64,000 bases of DNA from Malurus cyaneus samueli. Taxonomy: Eukaryota; Chordata; Aves; Passeriformes; Maluridae. Each line of letters begins with the position of its first letter. The stretch's first letter is position 1. A model generated the notes under the pieces. It ran no database searches. It worked only from the letters and a program-made list of their open reading frames with translations, and had not been told where the DNA came from. The DNA is taken from positions 38,812,111-38,876,110 of the forward strand of contig CM019218.1 in the NCBI GenBank assembly GCA_009741485.1, written 5' to 3'. This document shows, in pieces, positions 12,286 through 24,600 of this stretch. A program made the translations under genes and the position numbers.

Positions 12286-13759
12286 CAGGTTCGGGGTTTT
12301 TGTTTTTTTTTCAAAGAAAGAAAAAAATCAATATTGAAGCACTTTGTTTCAATTGTGTAGACAAAACACAGCGAATAATATAAACAAATGAGAAGTCAGC
12401 ATAGGATGAAACAAGACTGATTTCAATCCTGCACTATAACTTTTGATTTTTTTAAGAAATATTTTTGAATGTTTGAATGTTTCCAGCATGTGCACACTAT
12501 TGTGAAAAGTTTTCACATGACGTAGCATTGTCTAACTGAACACTATTTTTTTGTAGCCTTTTTATATAATTATCTTAAAAACAGCTGTACAATAAAAATT
12601 ATGTAACAGCTAAAAAAGAATGGTTGCCATCTTTCTTTTCATGGCTTATTTTAAGAGATAGTGAAATGCTTAACTGTAATCATCTGAATAAGTTTTACAC
12701 AATTTTCATGCTGGAAAATATTTGGCTCATGGATGTTCTCATAACTACAAATAATATTCATCAGATGATTTTGAAATATAGGTAAACAAACCAGAAAAAT
12801 CAATGAAAATTGTAACTGAATTCAAAATGAGTGGAAGTGCATCTCTTGTTAAGTGTATCCATTCAAAGATTCATACAAGATATTATTTCTCTTTCCTGAA
12901 TGAGTCAGACTGGTTTAAGGTATGTGATCTGTTGCTTTTAAAATGAGTTTATGAAAATCTCATTTACATTTTCATTTAAACACAAATATACATTCAGACT
13001 TCAAATATCTTTTCATAACATTGTATACGATAGCATGAGAGATCTGAAACACACAGAATATTTGTAGGAATTTCAAATTCAATCAACTGAAATTTATACT
13101 AAGACAACAACAAATATAATTGCAGAAAATTCCTAGTGCCAGCTTGAAAAATTTGAAGGTCATTTCTAATTTGATGACAGCTTTCTGACAACTCTAAAAT
13201 ATACATTTTAGATAAAATCTGAAGATATTTTACTTTTAAATAGGTGACCATCAAAAATCAGGTAATTATTTAGTAGTTTCAGATTGAATTAATGTATTCT
13301 GTTTTCCAGGAAAAAAGCGTGCCCCGGTGGGCTCTGGTAAGAGAATTTAGAAGAAAGTCAACATTCCTCTCTTTTTCTGGCATCATCTTTATGAAGAAAT
13401 TGTACTCTGAACTCCCATATACAATGTGAAGACTAGAAATTATGTGAGTCTTATAATGTTATGTAACATCCATGTGTGAAAATTATTTCTATAGCCTTCA
13501 TAATATGGTAATTTTGCAAATTCATAAATTGAATCTCAGCACATATTTCCTTTTCAGCTTGGTAGTTAATTCTGGCAATCTTTGACGAACAGTGATGTTT
13601 AGTATTAGATAGGAACAGCTTGCATTTCTATGGCAAGTTCTTATTACAGTCACAGATACGCTGAAGTCTTAACTCTGACTTACTCAGAGGAATTCATGCC
13701 ACTGATTTCAAGAGAGCCAGTCTTGATGCTTTTTTTTTCATCCATTGAAAAGAAAAATT
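12286..13759 (+). repeat. Internal segment M, first of three copies
   Basis: This 1.47 kb piece of copy 1 occurs three times in the window: here, at 16268-17744 and at 20132-21629. It begins at CAGGTTC just before a T-rich stretch and ends after the string GAAAAGAAAAATT. Sequence outside these limits is not shared by the middle copy. It contains a GC-rich microexon-like block at 13310-13336. Confidence 0.9.
13310..13336 (+). other. Candidate 27-base microexon, copy in segment M1
   Basis: A GC-rich block of 27 bases sits in very AT-rich DNA. It is preceded by a pyrimidine-rich tract ending TTTTCCAG (splice acceptor) and followed by GTAAGA (splice donor). At 27 bases it would add nine codons without a frame shift. 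All three frames are free of stops, so phase cannot be fixed. If real, it belongs to a + strand transcript whose neighbouring exons I cannot identify. A chance pairing of splice-like signals is the main alternative. Confidence 0.35.
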
Positions 13760-16252
13760 CAATTCTGAGTTCACATCAGCTAATGTTATGTATATTTTTA
13801 GTAGTATTTAAAAGGCAAAATTAAGTGAATCCTTTTTTTCTCTATATTCAAAATTATGGCATCAAACAAGTTCTCAGAACAGGCACTCCTGAGGTCTTGA
13901 GCCAAGCCTTCTGATCAGAGCAGAGTTAACACTGGGCATAAATCATGTTGTTCAAGGTTTTGCTCATTTGGATCTGGGACACTCCAAGATGGAGAGTGCA
14001 TTATATCCTCACAGTGATTTTTTCTTTTTTTTTTACAGTTACACAGGCAGCATCTATTCTCCTTTCCTGACTGATGTGCTGAAAGTCTCCCCTTTTTTGT
14101 ACCCACAGTATGATGCTGTGGAAGCCAAAATATTCCAGTGTAAAGTTGGTTTTGTGAGGAGCAGGATTTAGAGCAGAAATCACACATTGGAGTTGAGCTA
14201 GAATAACTGGCCAGACTTGACAATTTCATTGAGACTTGAAGTTTCCACTTCCACTAATTGACAGGAAAAATGCGATTAGAAAACTGAAAAGTCCTTAGGC
14301 TTTGAGACTATATAACATTTTCTCATGACTTCTTAGGTTTTCTAAAATCCTACCTTCTGGGGTTTAGATAGTATTTGTTACACAAGGATAGTTGCTTTTT
14401 AATTCTCATCACTACATGAGTATGAAAATATTGTAATTTTCACATCTGTGTCTGATCAAAAAAAAATGACACAATTAATGTCCAAAACGAACACTTGAGT
14501 ATTTTGGACCACTTTTTTCCATGCATTGTCAATGAAAGAAATTGAGGTTGTTATCTGTCTAGCTCAGTAGCCTAGCTGTCTTTAGTAAGACTGCATGGAG
14601 AGTTGATTGCTTGTAGCAAAAGAACCTAACAATTCTCATCTCTTGAAGTCTAGAGTAATATATTTCTCAGAATTTCTCTTGCTCTGTGTCAGACGTAGTA
14701 TGAGCTGTAAGTTATATTTCTGAAATAACATATAAGAATGCCATGTGGGAGTTCTTTGACATCTTTATCTGGTACCAAAATAATATGCCTAGATGTGTGC
14801 AATTTATGATAAAGAAAGTGTCATAAATCAACATAAAGATGCTGGTTAAAATGGAACATTTTTGTTAAAAGATGTCAGGTTGTACCATATTGATTTTTGT
14901 GTGTTTGCCATGTAAGACAATTTTTGGTCTGTTTTCTGTTGTATGGATTTGAATTAGAACACATATGCATGCATACCAGTGAAGCTTATTTCTCTGTATT
15001 TCACCTTTATAAATACTGATGCTTTATCCTTTAAACTGGTCAGAAGAACACTGAAATAATCTTTTTTATGATGTTAAGTTGCATTAATTTTCACTTCCAT
15101 TCAAATGCAATGGCTGAAATGCTCCTGTTTGAATATTCTACTGTCGGTTAAAGCTGCTAAAACTAGGAATATTTCAATCACTAGATTTAGTATATGAGGG
15201 GTTTGAGTGGTTGAAGCACAGAGTTAGACAGAAGCCCTTTCCAAACATAATTTGGTTGTCACTGCCCTCCTATCTTTCTTGTGATACATTTATGCATCAT
15301 TCAGTCTAAAAGTCTTCAGACTCAGACCTTAATTATGAGCTTGGGATGTTAATATATGCACCTGTCACTGTCTCAGCGTGAGTGGCCTTATAGAAACAGT
15401 GGTGATCTAATGGTGGCGCACAGCTGTGTCGGTATGAAAATCCAGGAATTCTTACAGTGTGTTTGAATCACAGTTTGAATCTCCTTAGAAGACAGATTCC
15501 AGTCTCATTCCTTCCTGCAACTCAGGTGAAAAATGTCTGGGGCTGAATGCAAAATAACATCTTTAATGCTATCCATGGAAAAAAAAAAAGGTCGAATTTG
15601 TTACAGAAGAAGATTCAGTTAAATAGGAGAAGGATTTCATTTCATCCTTATTTGATATGGTTTTCTTTTCTTTTATTAAAAGACAATCAATCTCAAGAAA
15701 AAATAAAAGGAAAAACTCTGCCTATACTTGCTGTATACAAACAGACCTAAATAATTTAGTAAGAGCTTAATCCTTTTCATTTTAAATACATTACATTAAT
15801 CCATTTATATGAGATCATTATTTCGGCTCTTCTGTGAGAGAGACACTCATTACCTAACAGTCTTTCGGAAAAAAAAAAAAAAGTAGAACAAGAAAAAAGG
15901 TGACAAACTCATGAATACAACAAATACAGGCTTGTTCCCATTACAATTGCATGCTGGTTGCTTTACCCCCCTCACAGATGATAAACTAATCACAATAAGC
16001 CATCAGTTTCAGTTTTCACACATAACAGCCAGCTCACGTTCTGCTTCTATGCTTTGCCTCTGTTCAGTCAAGCATCTCTTGCTCTTGGTGGTTCTTCCCT
16101 TCCCTACACGGTCCACTAACGAAGCACACCAAATCCAATGCAGGAGCATATTTATGTCCACAGCTCTCATTTCATGAAGTTGCAGATATCTAGTCCCAGA
16201 TAACATACAAGATGCATTTCTAATCATTAAGAGTCGATTGCAGTAAATTCAT

Positions 16253-16267
16253 GCTGTCGATATGGAT
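16253..16267. other. Junction filler between duplication copies
   Basis: These 15 bases (GCTGTCGATATGGAT) match neither flank of the other copies. They join the end of copy 1 to the start of the extra copy of segment M. Short unmatched filler can arise at an assembly join or at an end-joining breakpoint. Confidence 0.6.
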
Positions 16268-17744
16268 CAGGTTCGGGGTTTTTGTTTTTTTTTCAAAGAA
16301 AGAAAAAAAATCAAATATTGAAGCACTTGTTTCAAATTGTGTAGACAAAACACAGCGAATAATATAAACAAATGAGAAGTCAGCATAGGATGAAACAAGA
16401 CTGATTTCAATCCTGCCACTATAACTTTGATTTTTTAAGAAAAATATTTTGAATGTTTGAATGTTTCCAGCATGTGCACACTATGGTGAAACAGTTTTCA
16501 CATGACGTAGCATTGTCTAAACTGAACACTACTTTTTTTGTAGCCTTTGAATTATACTTAAAAACAGCTGTAAATAAAAATTATGTAACAGCTATAAAAA
16601 AATGGTTGCCATCTTTCTTTTCATGGCTTATTTAAGAGATAGTGAAATGCTTAACTGTAATCATCTGAATAAGTTTTTACACAATTTTCATGGCGAAATA
16701 TATTGCTCATGGATGTTCTCATAACTACAAATAATATTCATCAGATGATTTGAAATAATGGTAAACAAAACCAGAAAAATATCAATGAAAAATTGTAAAC
16801 TGAATTCAAAATGAGTGGAAGTGCACTTCTTGTTAAGGTTATTCCTCATTCAAAGATTCATACAAGTATTATTTCTCTTGCCTGAATGAGTCAGACTGGT
16901 TTAAGGTATGTGATCTGTTGCTTTTAAAATGAGTTTATGAAAATCTCATTTACATTTCATTTAAACACAATATAATCATTCAGACTTCAAATATCTTTTC
17001 ATAACATTTGTGATAGCATAGCATGAGGATCTGAAACACACAGAATATTTGTAGGAATTTCAAATTCAATCAAACTGAAATTTAACTAAGACACAACAAA
17101 TATAATTGCAAGAAAAATCCTAGCCAGCTTGAAAAATTTGAAGGTCAGTTTCTAATTTGATGACAGCTTCTGACAACTCTAAAATATACTTTAGATAATA
17201 ATCTGAAAGATATTTTACTTTAAATAGGTGACCATCAAAAATCAGGTAATTATTTAGAGTTTTCAGATTGAATTAATGTATTCTGTTTTCCAGGAAAAAA
17301 GGTGCCCCGCGGTGGGCTCTGGTAAGAGAATTTAGAAGAAGTCACATTCCTCTCTTTTCGGCATCATCTTTATGAAAGAAATTGTACTCGAACTCCCATA
17401 GACAATGGAAGACTAGAAATTAATTGAGTCTTATAATGTTAGTGTAACATCCATTGTGAAAATTATTTCTATAGCCTTCATAATATGGTAATTTTGCAAA
17501 TTCATAAAATTGAATCTCAGCACATATTTCCCTTTTCAGCTTGGTAGCTAATTCTGGCAATCTTTGACGAACAGTGAGTTTAGTATTTAGATTAGGAAAA
17601 ACAGCTGCATTTCTATGGCAAGTTCTATTACAGTCACAGATACGCTGAAGTCTTAACTCTGACATTACTCAGAGGAATTCATGCCACTGATTTCAAGAGA
17701 GCCAGTCTTGATGCTTTTTTTTTCATCCATTGAAAAGAAAAATT
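16268..17744 (+). repeat. Internal segment M, extra partial copy
   Basis: This 1.48 kb block matches 12286-13759 and 20132-21629. It stands alone between copy 1 and copy 2 without the rest of the unit. It carries more one-base deletions than the other two, for example in TTT, CTTT and AAA runs. Its right end changes abruptly at 17745, directly into the left part of copy 2. The arrangement M then full unit is hard to explain by one simple tandem duplication and fits a mis-resolved assembly path. Confidence 0.9.
17294..17321 (+). other. Candidate microexon, copy in the extra M segment
   Basis: The same splice-flanked GC-rich block as at 13310, here 28 bases long. It has lost CG in its left half and gained CG-like bases in the middle. 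Acceptor TTTTCCAG and donor GTAAGA are intact. Length differences between copies (27, 28, 28) are what sequencing error in a C run would give. Confidence 0.3.
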
Positions 17745-18043
17745 GTTCCATATAAGAATCACTGAGTAACTATACAGTTACTAGCATCAGCATGAATGAA
17801 GCCTATTAGGCTTGTGCAGGTAAAGTATAAATTGATCTGATGCAGAATAGTTTACAGTTGTTCTGAAATTACTGCTGGCTACTATGAGAAATTGGTCTTT
17901 TTACTCATTTGCTGTAAGTGATTTCAAATCCTGATCACTGCTGCTGTTAATTACACATTTTCTTGAGATAGTCTAATGGAAGATGTTAAAAATAGAAATA
18001 CAAATTAGGTTTACCCGTATCATTAATTCCTCTCCCTTTCCAG

Positions 18044-18127
18044 GCTGTCATTGAAACTGTCCCTGTCTTCTTCAAACTGTCAGAGTTCTTTTTCTACAGC
18101 CAAGGAAAAGCATCATTTACAGTCTAG
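18044..18127 (+). other. Weak exon-like block ending in a stop
   Basis: A pyrimidine-rich tract ending CCTTTCCAG precedes an open frame of 27 codons closed by TAG at 18125-18127. The reading (starting AVIETVPVFFK) is rich in aromatic residues and resembles no family I know. The homologous place in copy 1 (from 9958) is unreadable because of the distortion there. It could be a terminal exon, but a splice acceptor next to a short open frame is common by chance. Confidence 0.15.
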
Positions 18128-18928
18128 TGGTAAAGGAGTATCCAAATGGAAAACATGTCTTGATTGTTCCAAAATTTTTTATATCTGCCCTGTAGATTTC
18201 TAGCAGGGTGATTGTTAAGGCTGTGCAAATTGCTGCAAATGTGGAGGATGTACATATGTATTAATGGCTGGATGAAAAAGGTGGCTAAAAAGATGCTTTT
18301 ATTCTGTCACTTATCAAAATGTAGTTCTACACTGAACTACTTCATCTCTTCAGCTTTGTTTGATAAGATAAACAGATTGAATTTTTTAACATTGTCAATG
18401 CAAAAAATTTCTGTTATCTTTGTGCAATTTTTGAAAGTCATTTCTCCGCCCTTTTAACTTTTTTAGGATCCTCTAAAGATATGAGAATCTGAATATGTGT
18501 GATTTTCTGGTTTGCATTACATCGATCACATGCAAACATACTTTTCTCATGCCCACTACAACCTGTTGATTTTTCCAGCAATCTTAATATCCAGTTTGAC
18601 AAAACCACATACTAGAAGTTTGTCTTGAGTTGCTAGACTTCTCACTCTTTTTATGTTTATCTGATTCTTAAGTTGAGCAGCACCATCCTTCTGTGTCTCA
18701 CACGGTGGAGTATTCTTGCTTTCTCTTTGCAGAGTTCTGACAATCTATCGCTATTAAGAAAAATATTCATAACAGACAGGCAGCATTGCTGAAACAAGAG
18801 AGGACACATAACTGAATCAATGGGCTGGAGAAAAACAGCACCACGTTAGTGTTTGATTTATAATGAGATTGGGCTATCGTGATACCTAAAAGTTAGGAAA
18901 AAGGGAAGAAATTTAGCGAGAAGAGAAG

Positions 18929-18933
<5 letters not shown>

Positions 18934-18959
<26 letters not shown>
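18934..18959. repeat. Poly-A tract
   Basis: Twenty-six A in a row. The matching tract in copy 1 (11144-11161) has 18. The length change between copies is a useful marker for testing whether they are separate loci, haplotypes or one locus read twice. Confidence 0.85.
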
Positions 18960-20131
18960 CCAAACGTGCCATTAATTTTGTCCCTAAACTGTTATTTTTA
19001 CAAATAAGAAATAAATTTTGACACTGATCATTGCAAGCCGAATTACTCATTCCTGTTCTGAGAAATGCCTTCTAAGTATCACAAAAGGCCTGAACTCCAC
19101 CAAATAATGCATTTCCTTACTAAGTATGAGCTTTGAACATTAATGGAGTCAGGAATCATTGTTTCTTCATCTCTTTAGTGTGTCCAGGAGGTGAAAGCAT
19201 CAGAAAAATACCGGATTCACAGAAAAAACCCATGGATTCTGAGGAACTGCCTTCAGTTGTTAGACCCAAATTTTTTCTGTTTTGTGCAATGCTGCTAGAA
19301 CTTGGGAAACAATTTTTTCATAGTCCCTTTTTTTTAATACATGTGGCGCATAACTTGGGATCAAAAATTGTGTACAAACAAATAGGGAGCAATCATGAGA
19401 CTAAGACTATGGAATGCCAGCATCCACAGGATATGTGAGCAAACCAATAAAACAAGAGATGTTATTTCAGCATTTTCTAATAGAAAATGTTTTCTACCAG
19501 GAAATGTTCTAACCAGGAAATATTTTCTAACAGAAAAAGCAGCAAATTAATTATTTCACTGAATTTATTACTTTAGTCGATTTTTAGATAAGACTCTTGG
19601 CATTGGGAATAAGACACAATGCAAATACTTGCAAGGAAAAGACACTTGACAGCTGATATGTAGGAAATAGGAATGGAATACATTAAAAAAAATTATTAGA
19701 GGTCTAAGAAGTTCCAGAAAAAAAGAACCCCAAAGATGAAGAAACACGTTTAAAAGATTTTGGTGGGGTAAAACTAGAAATGTTGGGGGAGAAAATAATC
19801 TTAGTGATACAAATTTGTTTTCAAGGAAGTTCTAACCATTTTGACCAGTAGAAAAGATGATATCTTAAAACATGCCCAGCCTTTGTCTCCTTGTATGGAG
19901 ACATTTACTGTCGGTTGCAGTGATTACTGATCAGTCCCTGGTCATGAGAGCATGGAAGAATGAGCAGAAAAACCCCCAATATTAGCATCTTAAACTGTTG
20001 TGAACACTAGACCTCATTGCTATCTTTGGCAGGAAACCAGAAATTCTACTTGTCTGAAAGTTCTCACATTTTGAAAATAATTTTTATCGTCAACCAAGTG
20101 GGAAAGCTGACATTTCAAAACATTTCATAGA

Positions 20132-21629
20132 CAGGTTCTGGGGTTTTTGTTTTTTTTTCAAAGAAAGAAAAAAAATCAAATATTGAAGCACTTTGTTTCA
20201 ATTGTGTAGACAAAACACAGCGAATAATATAAACAAATGAGAAGTCAGCATAGGATGAAACAAGACTGATTTCAATCCTGCACTATAACTTTGATTTTTT
20301 TAAGAAAATATTTTTGAATGTTTGAATGTTTCCAGCATGTGCACACTATTGTGAAACAGTTTTTCACATGACGTAGCATTGTCTAAACTGAACACTACTT
20401 TTTTTGTAGCCTTTTTATATAATTATCTTAAAAACAGCTGTACAATAAAAATTATGTAACAGCTATAAAAAGAATGGTTGCCATCTTTCTTTTCATGGCT
20501 TATTTTAAGAGATAGTGAAATGCTTAACTGTAATCATCTGAATAAGTTTTTACACAATTTTCATGCTGGAAAATAATTTGCTCATGGATGTTCTCATAAC
20601 TACAAATAATATTCATCAGATGATTTTGAAATATAGGTAAACAAAACCAGAAAATATCAATGAAAATTGTAAACTGAATTCAAAATGAGTGGAAGTGCAT
20701 CTCTTGTTAAGTGTATCCCATTCAAAGATTCATACAAGATATTATTTCTCTTTCCTGAATGAGTCAGACTGGTTTAAGGTATGTGATCTGTTGCTTTTAA
20801 AATGAGTTTATGAAAATCTCATTTACATTTTCATTTAAACACAATATAATCATTCAGACTTCAAATATCTTTTCATAACATTTGTGATAGCATAGCATGA
20901 GGATCTGAAACACACAGAATATTTGTAGGAATTTCAAATTCAATCAAACTGAAATTTATACTAAGACAACAACAAATATAATTGCAGAAAAATTCCTAGT
21001 GCCAGCTTGAAAAATTTGAAGGTCAGTTTCTAATTTGATGACAGCTTTCTGACAACTCTAAAATATACATTTTAGATAATATCTGAAGATATTTTACTTT
21101 TAAATAGGTGACCATCAAAAATCAGGTAATTATTTAGTAGTTTCAGATTGAATTAATGTATTCTGTTTTCCAGGAAAAAAGCGTGCCCCCGGTGGGCTCT
21201 GGTAAGAGAATTTAGAAGAAAGTCAACATTCCTCTCTTTTTCTGGCATCATCTTTATGAAGAAATTGTACTCTGAACTCCCATATACAATGTGAAGACTA
21301 GAAATTATGTGAGTCTTATAATGTTATGTAACATCCATGTGTGAAAATTATTTCTATAGCCTTCATAATATGGTAATTTTGCAAATTCATAAATTGAATC
21401 TCAGCACATATTTCCTTTTCAGCTTGGTAGCTTAATTCTGGCAATCTTTTGACGAACAGTGATGTTTAGTATTTAGATAGGAACAGCTTGCATTTCTATG
21501 GCAAGTTCTTATTACAGTCACAGATACGCTGAAGTCTTAACTCTGACATTACTCAGAGGAATTCATGCCACTGATTTCAAGAGAGCCAGTCTTGATGCTT
21601 TTTTTTTCATCCATTGAAAAGAAAAAATT
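20132..21629 (+). repeat. Internal segment M, copy within duplication copy 2
   Basis: A 1.5 kb match to 12286-13759 and 16268-17744, embedded in the full unit of copy 2. It is closer to the first copy than to the extra copy in the places I compared by eye, for example the ATTCCTAGTGCCAGC and ATACATTTTAGATAA stretches. Confidence 0.9.
21174..21201 (+). other. Candidate microexon, copy in segment M2
   Basis: A 28-base version of the splice-flanked GC-rich block, one C longer than at 13310 in the C run before GGTGGGCTCTG. Acceptor TTTTCCAG and donor GTAAGA are the same. If the true length is 28 the exon would shift frame and could only serve as a regulatory or non-coding exon. If it is 27 it would be a nine-codon insert. 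Confidence 0.35.
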
Positions 21630-24600
21630 CAATTCTGAGTTCACATCAGCTAATGTTATGTATATTTTTAGTAGTATTTAAAAGGCAAAATTAAGTGAAT
21701 CCTTTTTTTCTCTATATTCAAAATTATGAGCATCAAACAAGTTCTCAGAAACAGGCACTCCTGAGGTCTTGAGCCAAGCCTTCTGATCAGAGCAGAGTTA
21801 ACACTGGGCATAAATCATGTTGTTCAAGGTTTTGCTCATTTGGATCTGGGACACCTCCAAGATGGAGAGTGCATTATATCCTCACAGTGATTTTTCTTTT
21901 TTTTTTTACAGTTACACAGGGCAGCATCTATTCTCCTTTCCTGACTGATGTGCTGAAAGTCTCCCCTTTTTTGTACCCACAGTATGATGCTGTGGGAAGC
22001 CAAAATATTCCAGTGTAAAGTTGGTTTTGTGAGGAGCAGGATTTAGAGCAGAAATACCACACATTGGAGTTGAGCTAGAATAACTGGCCAGACCTTGACA
22101 ATTTCATTGAGACTTGAAGTTTCCACTTCCACTAATTGACAGGAAAAATGCGATTAGGAAAACTGAAAAGTCCTTAGGCTTTGAGACTATATAACATTTA
22201 TCTCATGACTTCTTAGGGTTTCTAAAATCCTACCTTCTGGGGTTTAGATAGTATTTGTTACACAAGGATAGTTGCTTTTTAATTTCACTCACTACATGAG
22301 TATGAAAATATTTGTAATTTTCACATCTTGTCTGATCAAAAAAAAATGACACAATTTATGTGCCAAAACGAACACTTGAGTATTTGGACCACTTGTTTTC
22401 CATGCATTGTCAATGAAAGAAATTGAGGTTGTTATCTGTCTAGCTCAGTAGCCTAGCTGTCTTTAGGTAAGACTGCATGGAGAGTTGATTGCTTGTAGCA
22501 AAAGAACCTAACAATTCTCATCTCTTGAAGTCTAGAGTAAATATATTCTCAGAATTTCTCTTGCTCTGTGTCAGACGTAGTATGAGCTGTAAGTTATATT
22601 TCTGAAATAACATATAAGAATGCCAGTGTAGGAGGTTCTTTGACATCTTTATCTGGTACCAAAATAATATTGCCTAGATGTGTTGCAATTTATGATAAAG
22701 AAAGTGTCATAAATCAACATATAAGATGCTGGTTAAAATGGAACATTTTTGTTAAAAGATGTCAGGTTGTACCATATTGATTTTTTGTGTTTGTGCCATG
22801 TAAGACAATTTTTGGTCTGTTTTCTGTTGTATGGATTTGAATTAGAACACATATGCATGCATATTCAGTGAAGCTTATTTCTCTGTATTTCACCTTTATA
22901 AATACTGATGCTTTATCCTTTAAACTGGTCAGAAGAACACTGAAATAATCTTTTTTATGATGGTTAAGTTGCATTAATTTTCACTTTCCATTCAAATGCA
23001 ATGGCTGAAATGCTCCTGTTTGAATATTTCTACTGTCAGGTTAAAGCTGCTAAAACTAGGAATATTTCAATCACTAGAGTTAGTATATGAAGGGTTTGAG
23101 TGGTTGAAGCACAGAGTTAGACAGAAGCCCTTTCCAAACATAATTTTGGTTGTCACTGCCCTCCTATCTTTCTTGTGATACATTTATGCATCATTCAGTC
23201 TAAAAGTCTTCAGACTCAGACCTTAAGTATGAGCTTGGGATGTTAATATATGCACCTGTCACTGTCTCAGCGTGAGTGGCCTTTATAGAAACAGTGGTGA
23301 TCTAATGGTGGCGCACAGCTGTGTCTGTATGAAAATCCAGGAATTCTTACAGTGTGTTTGAATCACAGTTTGAATCTCCTTAGAAGACAGATTCCAGTCT
23401 CATTTCCTGCAACTCAGGTGAAAAATGTCTGGGGCTGAATGCAAAAATCAACATCTTTAATGCTATCCATGGAAAAAAAAAAAAGGTCGAATTTGTTTAC
23501 AGAATGAAGATTCAGTTAAATAAAGGAGAAGGATTTCAATTTCATCCTTATTTGATATGGGCTTTTTTCCTTTCTTTTTATTAAAAGACAATCAATCTTC
23601 AAGTAAAAAATAAAAGGAAAAACTCTGCCTATACTTGCTTGTATATTCATAAGCAGACCTAAATAATTTAGTAAGAGCTTAATCCTTTTCATTTTTAAAT
23701 ACATTACATTAATCCATTTATATGAGATCATTATTTCTGGCTCTTCTGTGAGAGAGACACTCATTACCTAACAGTCTTTTCGGAAAAAAAAAAAAAAAGT
23801 AGAACAAGAGAAAAAGGTGACAAACTTCCATGAATAACAACAAATACAAGGCTTGTTCCCATTACAATTTGCATGCTGGTTGCTTTTACCCCACCTCACA
23901 GATGATTAATACTAATTCACAATCTGAAGCCAAATTCAGTTTCAGTTTTCACACATAACACTGCCAGCTCACGTTCTGCTTCTTATGCTTTGCCTCTGTT
24001 CAGCCTCAAGCATCTCTTGCTCTTGGTGGTTCTTCCCTTCCCTACACGGTCCACTAACGAAGCACCTAAATCCAATGCAGGAGCATATTTATGTCCCACA
24101 GCTCTCATTTCATGAAGTTTGCAGATATCTAGTCCCAGATAACATACAAGATGGCATTTCTAATCATTAAGAGTCCATTGCAGTAAATTCATCCTAAATC
24201 CTTTCCAAAGGCCAGGCTAGCTATGAAGTCTCGCAGGAGCTAAGACTGCCCTTTGCAGATCAGATTTTCTGTGTTCCCACAACGCGTAATTAAGCTGAAG
24301 CATTGCTTGCAACAGGGCACTGTGGATGCTTAAACATTTACATAGTGTCAAAAAGCAATTAGACAAATTAGAATGGAAAACAGATCCACGAGGGTGTTAT
24401 TAACTACAGAGATGGCACTTTTGGTTCAGGAAATCACTAAGCCACAAACCCCTGCAGCTGGGAAAGCATATCACAGAGTCACAAATGTGACCTCTAGGCA
24501 GACACTCACATGCGGCCATCTCTCATAGCAGGATGCCAGGTTAGATGAACTTCTGTGCTGATCTGCTACAGCCCCTTATCCACAGTGTGCAGACTGCAAC

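Larger units (their letters stand above)
9630..16252 (+). repeat. Large duplication, copy 1 (about 6.6 kb)
   Basis: This block matches 17745-24192 in the same order and orientation. The right edge is sharp: both copies share sequence up to the string CAGTAAATTCAT, ending at 16252 and 24192, after which they diverge. The left edge is blurred by poor similarity and is placed near 9630. Shared landmarks include the open frame at 11341, the poly-A at 11144-11161 (18 A here, 26 A at 18934-18959), the microexon-like block at 13310 and the string ending at 16252. Most differences between copies are one-base insertions or deletions and homopolymer length. That pattern is typical of incompletely polished long reads or of two haplotypes placed in series. 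A real recent segmental duplication remains possible. Confidence 0.9.
17745..24192 (+). repeat. Large duplication, copy 2 (about 6.4 kb)
   Basis: Colinear with copy 1. This copy looks the more reliable: the interval that is distorted in copy 1 reads here as ordinary AT-rich DNA (18052-18554), and segment M is full length. After 24192 the sequence continues into DNA found only once in the window. Landmarks are the open frame at 19133-19438, the 26-A run at 18934-18959, and the microexon-like block at 21174. Confidence 0.9.

Noticed and set aside
13968..14171. Frame after an apparent acceptor (TTTTTTACAG) in copy 1
   Set aside because: The frame is interrupted by small indels in copy 2, lacks a clear donor and has no recognised product.
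9630..24192. CRISPR array or satellite array as explanation of the repeats
   Set aside because: The units are thousands of bases long, only two to three in number, and without regular spacers. The setting is vertebrate DNA.
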